This document shows, in pieces, positions 7,151 to 14,429 of a stretch of DNA of 18,647 bases. The translations under genes and the position numbers were made by a program. The number at the start of each line of letters is the position of its first letter. Position 1 is the stretch's first letter. Source of the stretch: DATEPR01 sp036503065 (GTDB taxonomy: Bacteria > Actinomycetota > Actinomycetes > Mycobacteriales > Pseudonocardiaceae); the NCBI GenBank assembly GCA_036503065.1, contig DASXXM010000175.1:1-18647 (forward strand). The letters are read 5' to 3'. The notes under the pieces are model-generated. The model was not told where the DNA came from. It saw nothing but the letters and a program-made list of their open reading frames with translations, and ran no database searches.

Positions 7151-7207
7151 GAAGCGCCAACCAGATCCCAACGCATAGTCATGGCTCGCAACCTGTTGAA
7201 GCGATAG
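7151..7207 (+). pseudogene. Remnant of an acyl-CoA dehydrogenase 3' end (displaced fadE end?)
   Basis: From 7169 the reading frame gives QRIVMARNLLKR then TAG, matching QRMVMARQLLRG-TAG at the end of the acyl-CoA dehydrogenase at 3141-4301. Further upstream, CCAACCAGATC matches the TNQI codons (CCAACCAAATC), but a one-base loss and a one-base gain put it out of frame. No convincing homology extends upstream of about 7140, so this is only a C-terminal stub. QRIVMARNLLK is a normal-looking ending for this enzyme family. This could be the original chromosomal 3' end of fadE, displaced when an element entered and supplied a replacement. Its stop lies one base from the convergent Fic gene stop. 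Confidence 0.6.
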
Positions 7208-7208
7208 T

Positions 7209-7787
7209 TCAGATTCGGACGACGACCGGATCGATCACCTTTGCCAGCTCGTCGGTGGTCGCGGTGCGTAGGTTGTGCCGTGATGCCATGACGTTGTCTG
7301 ACTTGTTCAGCTCGGACCAGTTGAGGTGCCAGCCGGCGGAGGCGGACAGTTGGCGCAGGAACGCGCGCTGGGTTCGGCCGTTCCCTTCGCGAAACGGATG
7401 CACGGCATTGATCTCGCCGTAGTAGAAAGCCAACTTCAACACGAAGCTCTCCCGGCGCAGGCCGGCGAGCCAGTCGTCGTCCGCCAGCTTCGCCAGCACT
7501 GCTGATACCTGCTCGTCGACGAACTTCCAGTTGCCGAAGCGCTGACCGTCCTTGGATATGTCGACGGTTCTGAGCTGTCCGGCCCAGGAGTAGACGTCCT
7601 GGAACAGCTCGCGATGGAAGCTCTGCAGGTGTGCGAGATTGTATTCACCGGGCAGCACGGTGCGTGCGAGTGCGACGTCTCGAATACTGATGATTCGGGC
7701 CTCGACGGTGCGCAGTTCATTCGGATCTGTCAGGCCGAGCAGATTCTTCAGGCACTCACTACCGGGGATGGCATAGGGATCGGTCAC
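7209..7787 (-). CDS. Fic/DOC family protein, probable AMP-transferase toxin
   Basis: The 192-aa protein carries a complete Fic motif, HPFREGNGRTQR (130-141), with the catalytic His130 and the nucleotide-binding GNGR loop. Upstream, HRELFQDVYSWAGQLRTVDI (59-77) is the usual Fic core helix and flap region, and RFGNWKFV (83-90) sits where the substrate-docking flap is expected. Such enzymes transfer AMP or another nucleotide group to Ser, Thr or Tyr of a target protein; the target is unknown. I see no obvious internal inhibitory helix of the (S/T)xxxE(G/N) type, which fits control by a separate partner. The GTG start at 7787 overlaps the Panacea stop by 4 bp (GTGA). The long in-frame upstream extension is rejected because it crosses the partner gene. 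Confidence 0.88.
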   Translation of the reverse strand: MTDPYAIPGSECLKNLLGLTDPNELRTVEARIISIRDVALARTVLPGEYNLAHLQSFHRELFQDVYSWAGQLRTVDISKDGQRFGNWKFVDEQVSAVLAKLADDDWLAGLRRESFVLKLAFYYGEINAVHPFREGNGRTQRAFLRQLSASAGWHLNWSELNKSDNVMASRHNLRTATTDELAKVIDPVVVRI

Positions 7788-8374
7788 CGATGCTTGGCCC
7801 GGTTGATCTCCTGTTGGACGGCTGCCGCGGCCGACATGCTGCCGTCGGCGACCGAGCGGAGGACATCCTGCCATTCCTCGTCCAGGTCGATGCCTTCCAG
7901 CGATGAACTCGCCGCGGCATGGGACACGGCCGACTCGACGTCCGCCAACTGGCGCGCGTAATAGTGGCGCATGTGCTGGACCGGAATCTCCGCCGAACTC
8001 TTCTCGCTGGTCGACAGTTCCTGTCGAGCCGTTTTCCACGGTAGTTCCAGGTGCGTGATTCGAGACAGCGACTCCGCCGAGAAGTGCGAATACTTCTCCA
8101 GGACCCAGTCCAGGGTGGATCGTTCGGACGGATCGAGCCGCTGGGCGCGGCCGGTCGGCCAGTCGGACACCTTGTACTTTCTGCGATGCTTCTTGTAGAT
8201 CGACAGAATCACCGGGCCCTGCGGCCATGCCTCGATTCGATCTTCGAACAACGCTTCGCCCGTGCGCACCAGGTGCCAGGCCTGACTGTAGTAGATCAGC
8301 TTCTGGAGCTTGATGGTCGTGACAGTGCTGGTCCGCGCCAGAATCGCCGCCGCGACATCATCCACATCGGCCAT
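7784..8374 (-). CDS. Panacea (DUF4065) domain protein, probable antitoxin
   Basis: The first ~115 of 196 residues match the Panacea/DUF4065 pattern: DVAAAIL near the N-terminus, KLQKLIYYSQAWHL (22-35), then EAWPQGPVILSIYKKHRR (48-65), the domain's best-known block. From published work on the family, Panacea domains act as antitoxins neutralising many different toxins encoded next to them. The C-terminal 80 residues (SAEIPVQHMRHYYARQL and an acidic tail) vary in the family and may contact the toxin (inference). The ATG at 8374 has GGAGGT 6 nt upstream. It overlaps the Fic gene by 4 bp, antitoxin first, as in many toxin-antitoxin operons. Only 43 bp separate it from the TIGR03089 stop, so it may be read from the upstream operon. 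Confidence 0.86.
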   Translation of the reverse strand: MADVDDVAAAILARTSTVTTIKLQKLIYYSQAWHLVRTGEALFEDRIEAWPQGPVILSIYKKHRRKYKVSDWPTGRAQRLDPSERSTLDWVLEKYSHFSAESLSRITHLELPWKTARQELSTSEKSSAEIPVQHMRHYYARQLADVESAVSHAAASSSLEGIDLDEEWQDVLRSVADGSMSAAAAVQQEINRAKHR

Positions 8375-8417
8375 GCTGTCACCTCCCGCCGCTGATGGGC
8401 CCACCATCGATTCTACA

Positions 8418-9119
8418 TCAGCCCAGGTCGGCGGTGGTGCGTTCGGCTCGGCGGCGGTCGGGGAGCTTGGTCGGGTCCGCCGAGGTGCACTGGACCAGGG
8501 ACGCGCCTGCGGCCAGGACGGCCAGCAGGCCCGAGAGCAGGCCGTCCGGGAAGGTCCAGTCGAGTGTGGACAGGATGCGCGAGTTCGAGTTGATGCCCAG
8601 GGTGTTCGCCCTGTCCCGGGCCGCGCCGACCAACTCATCCACTGTGGATTCCAGGAATGCCTTGGCATTGGGGGGAAGTGGCGCGCCGGGGATGAAATCG
8701 TCGCCGCTGAGGCGGGCTTCGTTGAGGTAGTCGTATGCGTTGGGCGGCGGTGCCGACATGCCTCTGCCCAGTGGATCCAACGCCACGACCGCGGTGATGT
8801 CGGCACCGGGGATGATCGGCTGCGGCGGTTGGAAGAGGACCTGGGCGCCGTTCGGATCGTCGGTGACCCGGGCGCCGCACCACCACGCGCCCAGCAGGAC
8901 GCCGACCGTCTGCCAGTGGGCCGGCAGCAGCACCGCCACCGCCGCGCCCGGCTCGACGTCGCATTCGTCGCGTAGCCAGTTGGCCGTCTTGGCTGCCCAG
9001 TTGGCCGTCGTCGCCACCGACAGTTCGATTCTGCTGCCTTGTTCGTCGTCGTAGTGGGTGATCAGGGGGCGGGACGGGGTGCGCAGCAGGGGAGTCAGCA
9101 GTGCATCGGTGACGGTCAA
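8418..9119 (-). CDS. TIGR03089 family protein
   Basis: This 233-aa actinobacterial protein resembles the N-terminal part of acyl-AMP-forming (AMP-binding) enzymes: THYDDEQGSRIELSVATTAN, NWAAKTANWLRDECDVEPG and AVAVLLPAHWQTVGVLLGAWWCGA. It lacks the C-terminal catalytic portion. The function is unknown. The family is the equivalent of Rv3268 of M. tuberculosis, which likewise follows an LCP gene. The start is a TTG at 9119 with GGAG 10 nt upstream; the protein then begins TVTDALLTPLL, which fits homologues as I recall them. It follows the LCP gene stop by 22 nt, so it is in the same operon. Confidence 0.85.
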   Translation of the reverse strand: MTVTDALLTPLLRTPSRPLITHYDDEQGSRIELSVATTANWAAKTANWLRDECDVEPGAAVAVLLPAHWQTVGVLLGAWWCGARVTDDPNGAQVLFQPPQPIIPGADITAVVALDPLGRGMSAPPPNAYDYLNEARLSGDDFIPGAPLPPNAKAFLESTVDELVGAARDRANTLGINSNSRILSTLDWTFPDGLLSGLLAVLAAGASLVQCTSADPTKLPDRRRAERTTADLG

Positions 9120-9141
9120 CGGGGGTTTGCTCCAAGTTTGG

Positions 9142-10284
9142 TCAGTCGACGCAGCGGACGCCGTCGATGCTGACCGGTGGGGTTGGTTCGTTGGTGGCGG
9201 CAGGCGGCGGGGGTGGTGGGGCGGCCGTGCGTGTCGCGACCGGCGGTGCGTTCAGTGCCGCCACGAACTTCTGCACCCGGGGCACGTCGACCTGGACGAT
9301 GCTCTGGCCGGTCGGGCTGACGGCGTTCGAATTCACGACCGGGATGGTCACGAACGTCACCGCGCCGCTGGCCAGGCCCTGGAACTGCGGTACCAACGCG
9401 GTGAGGTCCAGCCCCGGATCGGTCACCAGCGACTTCTTCATCGCGTCCAGCAACGCGGACAGGGCACCGGGACTGGTCAGCGTGCCGGCCGACAGGACCT
9501 TGCGTGCCGCCGACGCCAGGAACACCTGCTGTCGCACGATCCGGTCCAGGTCACCGTTGGGCAGGTTCTTCCGCTGCCGGACGAACGACAACGCGTTCGC
9601 GCCGGACACCAACTGGGTGCCGGCGCGGAAGTTCGCGCCCGAGTCGGGATCCGACGTGGCGTGCTTCAGGCACACCTGCACTCCGCCGACGGCCTGGCTC
9701 AACAGGTAGAAGCCGTACAGATTGACCTCGACGTAGTGGTCGACGTGCGCGCCGGTCAGGTTCTGGACCGTTTCGATCAACGCCTTCTGGCCGGCCACCG
9801 ACGAGTCCTGGTCCCGGTGGTTCGACGCCGGGAGTTGTTGCGCCGCACGGGCCTTGGTCACCCCGTAGGCCGAGTTGATCTTGTCGGTCCGGTAGCCGGG
9901 AATGGACACGTACGTGTCCCTGGGAATCGAGATCGCATACGCGGGGCCGCCGTTGTGCGGCAGCCGCAGCAGCATGATCGTGTCCGTGTTGAGGCCCGCG
10001 TCGAACTGGGTGCGCAACTGTGTCAGCACCCGCGTCGGCAACGGGTTGCCCTGGGCGTCCGTGCGGCTGTCGTCGCCGACCAGCAGGATGTCGGTGGCGC
10101 CGTCGTCCGGTGCCGGCTGGTTGGGTTCGCTGTGCACCTCGGCCAGCGCGGTGGTCGTGTTGGTGCTGGCTCTGAACTGATGGACGGTGAACCACCCGAA
10201 TCCGACGGCGGCCAGTGCCGCCACGGACACCACCGCGATCACGGTCCGGCCGATGACCAGTCCGGCACGACGCGAGTCCACCAC
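9142..10284 (-). CDS. LytR-CpsA-Psr (LCP) family glycopolymer ligase, copy 1
   Basis: A 380-aa membrane protein with a short cytosolic tail and one membrane helix at about 9-31. The extracytoplasmic LCP domain follows, and a Pro-rich tail (about 350-370) closes the protein. LCP motifs are ILLVGDDSRTD (66-76), NTDTIMLLRL (99-108), AISIPRDTYVSIPGY (117-131), DKINSAYG (134-141), VGGVQVCL (199-206) and FVRQRKNLPNGDLDRIVRQQ (234-253), supplying the conserved Asp and Arg residues for metal and pyrophosphate binding. The family moves lipid-linked glycans onto peptidoglycan (arabinogalactan in mycolate-forming relatives) or onto proteins. It has exactly two cysteines, Cys205 and Cys378, in the domain and the last three residues. 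Start is GTG at 10284 or the adjacent GTG at 10281, with a weak ribosome binding site. Confidence 0.92.
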   Translation of the reverse strand: MVDSRRAGLVIGRTVIAVVSVAALAAVGFGWFTVHQFRASTNTTTALAEVHSEPNQPAPDDGATDILLVGDDSRTDAQGNPLPTRVLTQLRTQFDAGLNTDTIMLLRLPHNGGPAYAISIPRDTYVSIPGYRTDKINSAYGVTKARAAQQLPASNHRDQDSSVAGQKALIETVQNLTGAHVDHYVEVNLYGFYLLSQAVGGVQVCLKHATSDPDSGANFRAGTQLVSGANALSFVRQRKNLPNGDLDRIVRQQVFLASAARKVLSAGTLTSPGALSALLDAMKKSLVTDPGLDLTALVPQFQGLASGAVTFVTIPVVNSNAVSPTGQSIVQVDVPRVQKFVAALNAPPVATRTAAPPPPPPAATNEPTPPVSIDGVRCVD

Positions 10285-10318
10285 GGGACCAGGCTAGCCG
10301 GACCGGTCCGGCCGGCGC

Positions 10319-11605
10319 TCAGTTGACGCAGCGCAGGCCGTTCGCGGTGATCGGTCCGGTGGTCGTGGGGGCGGGGGGCGCCGGTGGTGCTGTGGTGTTG
10401 GTCACTACTGGTGATCCGCCGTCGTAGTTGGGCGTGCCGGGGGTGGGCGGCGCCGGGTTCACCAGGCCCTTCACGAACGAGGTGATCGCGGCGGGGTCGT
10501 TCAGGGTCACGTCGGCCCCGTTGATCAGTACGTTGTTGCCCATCGGGATCGTGGCGAACTGGATCGCGCCGCTGGTCAGGCCCTGCATCTGCAGTGCGAA
10601 ACCGGTGATGTCCCAACCCGAGCTGAGCGTGATCGAGTTCTGCACGGCGTTGATCAACGCGCTGACCTTCGACGGGCTGGTGAGCGTGCCGGCGGACAGC
10701 ATCTTGGCCGCGAGCCCACTGAGGAACACCTGCTGCCGCACGATCCGGTCCAGGTCGCCCGCTGGCAGCCCGTGGCGCTGCCGCACGAAGTTCAGCGCCT
10801 GCACGCCGGAGATGGTCTGCACGCCGGCCGGGAACGACGCGCCGGTGTAGTCGTCGTGGGTCGCGGCCTTCAGGCACACCTGAATACCGCCGACCGCCAG
10901 CGACATCTGGTAGAAGCCGGCCAGGTTGATCTCGGCGTACCGGTTGATCGTGACGGTGTTGCCGATCAGCTGCTCGATGGTGGCGATCAGGTTCTGCCGG
11001 CCTGCCGTGTCGGCCTGCTGCTCGATCTGGACCGGGTCCGTCACGCCCTGGCCGCGCAGCCGGCTCGCCGCCGCGTTGTGCCCGTAGGCGAACGCCGCGT
11101 TCAGGCGGTCCTTGCCGAAGCCGCCCGCGATCTGGACGTAGGCGTCGCGCGGGAAGGAGATCGCGGTGGCCTGCTGCCCGCCGGCCGGAATGTGCACCAG
11201 GATCATCGTGTCGGTGTTCAGCTCGCCGGTGTTCGGCCCGGCGTTCAGCATGGCCAGTTCGTTGGCGGGCAGCGGGTTGCCGTGCGGATCGGTGCGGCTG
11301 TCCAGGCCGACGAGCAGGATGTTGACGTCACTCGTCAGTGGTGGCACGGTCGGCGCGGTGTTACCGCCGGTAGGCGCAATCTTGTTGTTGCTGAATACAT
11401 CCGTTCGGGCGATGCCGCGGTCCAGGTTGTGCACCACGGTCCAGTTGTAGCCGGTCACGGCAAGGACGCCGACCGCGGCCAACGCGACCACGGACCTACC
11501 GAAGCCGGACAACACCCGTACCCCGGTCGACGGCCTGCGCGGCGGCGCCAGCAGCGTGCTGCCGGCGGATTCCGCTGTGCCGTCCGGCCCGATCTCCGCG
11601 TCCAA
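10319..11605 (-). CDS. LytR-CpsA-Psr (LCP) family glycopolymer ligase, copy 2
   Basis: The 428-aa paralogue of the downstream LCP gene has a longer cytosolic N-terminus (about 35 residues), a membrane helix at about 37-59, an LCP domain and a Thr/Pro-rich tail. Motifs are ILLVGLDSRTD (96-106), NTDTMILVHI (130-139), AISFPRDAYVQIAGG (148-162), KDRLNAAFAYG (165-175), VGGIQVCL (238-245) and FVRQRHGLPAGDLDRIVRQQ (273-292). The role is as for copy 1: attaching a lipid-linked glycan to the wall. It too has exactly two cysteines, Cys244 and Cys426. The TTG start at 11605 is supported by GGGAGGA 5 nt upstream. It heads the operon LCP2-LCP1-TIGR03089 and is divergent from rmlD, as Rv3267 is from rmlD in M. 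tuberculosis. The pair looks like a tandem duplication with divergence. Confidence 0.93.
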   Translation of the reverse strand: MDAEIGPDGTAESAGSTLLAPPRRPSTGVRVLSGFGRSVVALAAVGVLAVTGYNWTVVHNLDRGIARTDVFSNNKIAPTGGNTAPTVPPLTSDVNILLVGLDSRTDPHGNPLPANELAMLNAGPNTGELNTDTMILVHIPAGGQQATAISFPRDAYVQIAGGFGKDRLNAAFAYGHNAAASRLRGQGVTDPVQIEQQADTAGRQNLIATIEQLIGNTVTINRYAEINLAGFYQMSLAVGGIQVCLKAATHDDYTGASFPAGVQTISGVQALNFVRQRHGLPAGDLDRIVRQQVFLSGLAAKMLSAGTLTSPSKVSALINAVQNSITLSSGWDITGFALQMQGLTSGAIQFATIPMGNNVLINGADVTLNDPAAITSFVKGLVNPAPPTPGTPNYDGGSPVVTNTTAPPAPPAPTTTGPITANGLRCVN

Positions 11606-11723
11606 CCCCGTCCTCCCGCGCTCCCCGGAAAGCCCTCTCCATCCTTAATACGCGCAGGCGGCCCGGACCGTTGCCACGAACATGGCACAATCCTGTTCCC
11701 TGACCGTCGGCCGGAGGCTTCCT
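11606..11723. promoter_or_regulatory. Divergent LCP/rmlD promoter region with inverted repeat
   Basis: The 118-bp gap between divergent starts contains TGCCA (11672-11676) and TGGCA (11683-11687), a 5-bp inverted repeat with a 6-nt centre, within the near-symmetric 20-mer 11671-11690. On the minus strand TATTAA (11650-11645) is a possible -10 box placing LCP transcription about 30-35 nt before its TTG start. No -35 is convincing. A shared regulator binding the repeat could coordinate rhamnose synthesis and glycan attachment (inference). Confidence 0.35.
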
Positions 11724-12653
11724 GTGGGTGAAATCACCGAACTCGCGTTGCTGGTTCCCGGTGGGCGTGGCCAACTCGGCACCGACCTGGCCGCACTGGG
11801 TGCCCACGCCGGCACGGTGCGTGCGCCCGGCTCCGCCGACCTGGACATCACCAGCGACGCGGCGGTCCGCACCGCGATCACCAACCTCGTCGACGACGCC
11901 CGGATCGCAGGCCGGCACCCGGTCGTCGTCAACGCGGCGGCCTACACCGCGGTGGACGCCGCCGAGACCGACGAGGCGACCGCGCACCTGGTCAACGCGC
12001 ACGGTCCGGCCGTGCTGGCCAGGGCGTGCGCCGCGGCAGGCGTCCCGCTGATCCACGTGTCCACCGACTACGTCTTCGCGGGCGACGCCGACCGCCCCTA
12101 CCAGCCGGACGACCCGACCGACCCCCGTTCGGTCTACGGCCACACCAAACTGGCGGGCGAACAGGCCGTGCTGTCCGCGACCGACGACGCCTGGATCGTC
12201 CGCACGGCGTGGGTCTACGGCGCGACCGGCGGCAACTTCGTCAAGACCATCGCGAAACTCGAAGGCCAGCGCCCTGAGCTGTCCGTTGTGGACGATCAAC
12301 GCGGCTCGCCGACCTGGTCGGCCGACCTGGCCGCGGGCCTGCTGGACCTCGCCACCGCGATCGCCGAGGGCCGGGCGCCGGCAAGCCGGGTGCTGCACCG
12401 CACCGGCGGCGGCGAGACCACGTGGTTCGGCCTGGCCAGGGCGGTGTTCGAGGAGTTGGGTGCCGATCCGGCGCGGGTCCACCCGTGTACGACGGCGGAC
12501 TTCCCCCGTCCGGCGCCCCGGCCTGCCTACTCCGTGCTGTCCGACGAGGCGTGGCTGGCCGCCGGGCTGGTGCCGGCGGTGCCGTGGCGGCCCGCGTTGG
12601 CGACATTCTTTGCCGAGCATGGCGCGTCGTTGCGAACGCGGGACAGCGGGTAG
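11724..12653 (+). CDS. rmlD: dTDP-4-dehydrorhamnose reductase
   Basis: RmlD (rfbD) reduces dTDP-4-keto-L-rhamnose with NAD(P)H to dTDP-L-rhamnose, the last step of the pathway. The 309-aa extended SDR has the nucleotide-binding glycine motif VPGGRGQLG (11-19), VVVNAAAYTAVDAAE (67-81), HVSTDYVFAG (111-120) with the catalytic Thr/Asp pair, and the YGHTK active site (Tyr138, Lys142). The GTG at 11724 is preferred over an ATG at 11682 because GGAGG (11713-11717) sits 6 nt before it and the glycine motif then lies near the N-terminus as usual. The first glycine motif reads VPGGRGQ instead of the commoner VTGAxGQ. No rmlA, rmlB or rmlC is in the window. Confidence 0.93.
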   Translation: MGEITELALLVPGGRGQLGTDLAALGAHAGTVRAPGSADLDITSDAAVRTAITNLVDDARIAGRHPVVVNAAAYTAVDAAETDEATAHLVNAHGPAVLARACAAAGVPLIHVSTDYVFAGDADRPYQPDDPTDPRSVYGHTKLAGEQAVLSATDDAWIVRTAWVYGATGGNFVKTIAKLEGQRPELSVVDDQRGSPTWSADLAAGLLDLATAIAEGRAPASRVLHRTGGGETTWFGLARAVFEELGADPARVHPCTTADFPRPAPRPAYSVLSDEAWLAAGLVPAVPWRPALATFFAEHGASLRTRDSG

Positions 12654-12675
12654 GCGGATCGACAAGAATGCGGTC

Positions 12676-14151
12676 GTGGGTCTTGACGAGTTAGCACTGG
12701 ATGCGGCCACCATTCCCGACCTGGTCCGGCGGTTCGAGGCGGGCACCCTCACCTCCGTCGAGCTGACCGAGGCGTACCTGGAGCGGATTCGCACGGTCGA
12801 CCCGAAACTGCGGTCGGTGTTGTTCGTCGACCCGAGCGCGCTCGTCCAGGCCGCGGTCAGCGACCGGCGCCGGGCCGAGGGTCGGTCGCTCGGCCTGCTG
12901 GACGGGATTCCCGTGCTGCTCAAGGACAACATCGACACCCACGACCTGCCGACGACCGCAGGGTCGCGCGCGCTGCTGGTGGCGCCCGCCTGGTCGGACG
13001 CGTGGCTGGTCCGTCGACTGCGCGCGGCGGGCGCGGTGCTGCTGGGCAAGACGAACCTGTCCGAATGGGCGAACTTCCGGTCGACGCACTCGACCTCCGG
13101 CTGGTCGGCACTGGGCGGCCAGACGGTCAATCCACATGTGCTGGACCGGAATCCGAGCGGCTCGTCGTCCGGCTCCGCAGTCGCGGTGGCCGCGTCGCTG
13201 GCCCAGGTGGCCATCGGCACCGAGACCGACGGCTCGATCGTCGGGCCGGGCGGCGCCTGCGGGGTGGCCGGCTGCAAGCCCACGCTCGGGCTGGTCAGCC
13301 GGACCGGCGTGGTGCCGATCTCGGCGGAACAGGACACCCCGGGGCCGATGGCGCGGCACGTGATCGACCTCGCGATCACGTTGGCGGCCCTGCGCGGTAC
13401 CGATCCGGACGATCCGGCCACCGTGGGCTACCCGGACGGGGTGACCGACTACGTCGCGGCACTGGATCCGGATGTGCTGCGCGGCGCCCGGATCGGCGTG
13501 TGGCGAATCCCGGGCCAGGCGGCCGGCGTCGACCTCGTGCTGGAGTCCACAGTAGACACACTGGTCGCGGCGGGCGCGACCGTGGTGCCGGTGGAACTGC
13601 CGCACCAGGAGGAACTGGGCGCGGCGGAACTCCCGTCGATGTGGGCGGAGTTCCACCACGGCCTCGAACGCTACCTGGCCACCCGCCCCGGCGCGCCGCG
13701 CGGCATGACCGAACTGATCGAGTTCAACCGGGCCGATCCGGTCGAACTGTCCCGCTTCGGCCAGGACCACTTCGAGGCGGCGGCCGCCGCGCCACCACTG
13801 ACCGACCCGGAGTACCGACGCCTGCGCGCGCAAGCCACCGACCTGGCCCGACGCTCGATCGACGAGCCGATGGCCGCCGAGTGGCTGGACGCCATCGTCG
13901 CGCCGAGCAACGGACCGGCCTGGCTGATCGACTACGACAACGGCGACAAGGACGAGATCGCCTCGTCCAGCCCGGCCGCCGTGGCCGGCTATCCGACGGT
14001 CACCGTGCCGGCGGGCTTCGACGGGCCCCTGCCGATCGGGATGTCGTTCCTGGCCGGCCGTTACGCGGACGCGCGGGTATTGTCGTTGGCAGCCGCGTTC
14101 GAGCGCGCCGCCGACGCGCGCCGCCCGCCGGGCTACCTGCCGACATCATGA
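12676..14151 (+). CDS. Amidase-signature family hydrolase
   Basis: The 491-aa enzyme hydrolyses amide bonds through a Ser-cisSer-Lys triad, all of which is visible: Lys83 in VLLKDNIDT, Ser163 in NPSGSSSGSAVA, and the nucleophile Ser187 in GTETDGSIVGP. The ETDGSI version of the nucleophile motif (instead of DTGGSI) is, from family knowledge, typical of peptide-amidase-like and stand-alone members rather than GatA. No GatB or GatC partner is present, so it is not the tRNA amidotransferase subunit. No signal peptide is seen, so it is probably cytosolic; the substrate is unknown. The GTG at 12676 lies 22 nt after the rmlD stop, with a weak ribosome binding site, and is presumably co-transcribed. 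The open frame extends upstream within rmlD, but that is a high-GC shadow. Confidence 0.9.
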   Translation: MGLDELALDAATIPDLVRRFEAGTLTSVELTEAYLERIRTVDPKLRSVLFVDPSALVQAAVSDRRRAEGRSLGLLDGIPVLLKDNIDTHDLPTTAGSRALLVAPAWSDAWLVRRLRAAGAVLLGKTNLSEWANFRSTHSTSGWSALGGQTVNPHVLDRNPSGSSSGSAVAVAASLAQVAIGTETDGSIVGPGGACGVAGCKPTLGLVSRTGVVPISAEQDTPGPMARHVIDLAITLAALRGTDPDDPATVGYPDGVTDYVAALDPDVLRGARIGVWRIPGQAAGVDLVLESTVDTLVAAGATVVPVELPHQEELGAAELPSMWAEFHHGLERYLATRPGAPRGMTELIEFNRADPVELSRFGQDHFEAAAAAPPLTDPEYRRLRAQATDLARRSIDEPMAAEWLDAIVAPSNGPAWLIDYDNGDKDEIASSSPAAVAGYPTVTVPAGFDGPLPIGMSFLAGRYADARVLSLAAAFERAADARRPPGYLPTS

Positions 14152-14175
14152 TCACTCGATCAGGTGATCATCACC
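14148..14175 (+). terminator. Nested palindromes at the amidase stop, probable bidirectional terminator
   Basis: ATGATCAC (14148-14155) pairs with GTGATCAT (14164-14171) around an 8-nt loop, and the left arm contains the TGA stop. A second palindrome, GGTGATcATCACC (14163-14175), shares the right arm, so two exclusive hairpins are possible. There is no U-tract. The site lies between the convergent amidase and glycosyltransferase genes. Confidence 0.55.
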
Positions 14176-14429
14176 GAAGTCGGGATCAAATCACCCGGTC
14201 CCGTTCGTTAAGCGAAGCAGAACAGTCCCCACGCGCGACCAACCGCCGCGCCCGCGACCCCGGAACGGAGATGCCCACGACCCGAACGCCGCGAGAACGA
14301 GGCCCCGGCACGACCGGAGATCCGGAGACGCGACGATCCCGGCACGACCCGAGACGTCCTCGATCCGAGCACGGCCGTACTACCTGCAGCCGCTGACCGG
14401 CGTGCGCGGGCAACTGCCGGTGCGGAGCC
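14176..14429. other. Convergent intergenic region with short repeat
   Basis: No gene is supported. A 17-bp near-identical direct repeat, CCCGGCACGACC(G/C)GAGA, occurs at 14304-14320 and 14338-14354 (34-bp period). TTCG/CGAA arms near 14205-14217 could form a small hairpin. The region otherwise looks like plain spacer DNA. Confidence 0.4.

Noticed and set aside
7788..8228. Long N-terminal extension of the Fic protein
   Set aside because: It would run through the Panacea gene. The GTG at 7787 with the GTGA overlap and the usual Fic N-terminus is better.
9058..10326. A 422-codon open frame on the plus strand
   Set aside because: Antisense to the first LCP gene. Residue use is typical of an antisense frame (many His, Arg, Gln, Val, Gly).
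12286..12675. N-terminal extension of the amidase into rmlD
   Set aside because: The extension is antisense-like low-complexity sequence overlapping rmlD, and amidase homology begins only at about 12679.
11496..13421. A 641-codon open frame on the minus strand
   Set aside because: Antisense to rmlD and the amidase, whose motifs and starts are clear. No domain is seen in it.
14304..14354. Direct repeat of 17 bp as a CRISPR-like array
   Set aside because: Only two copies with a 17-bp spacer and no cas genes, so it is a chance or minor repeat.
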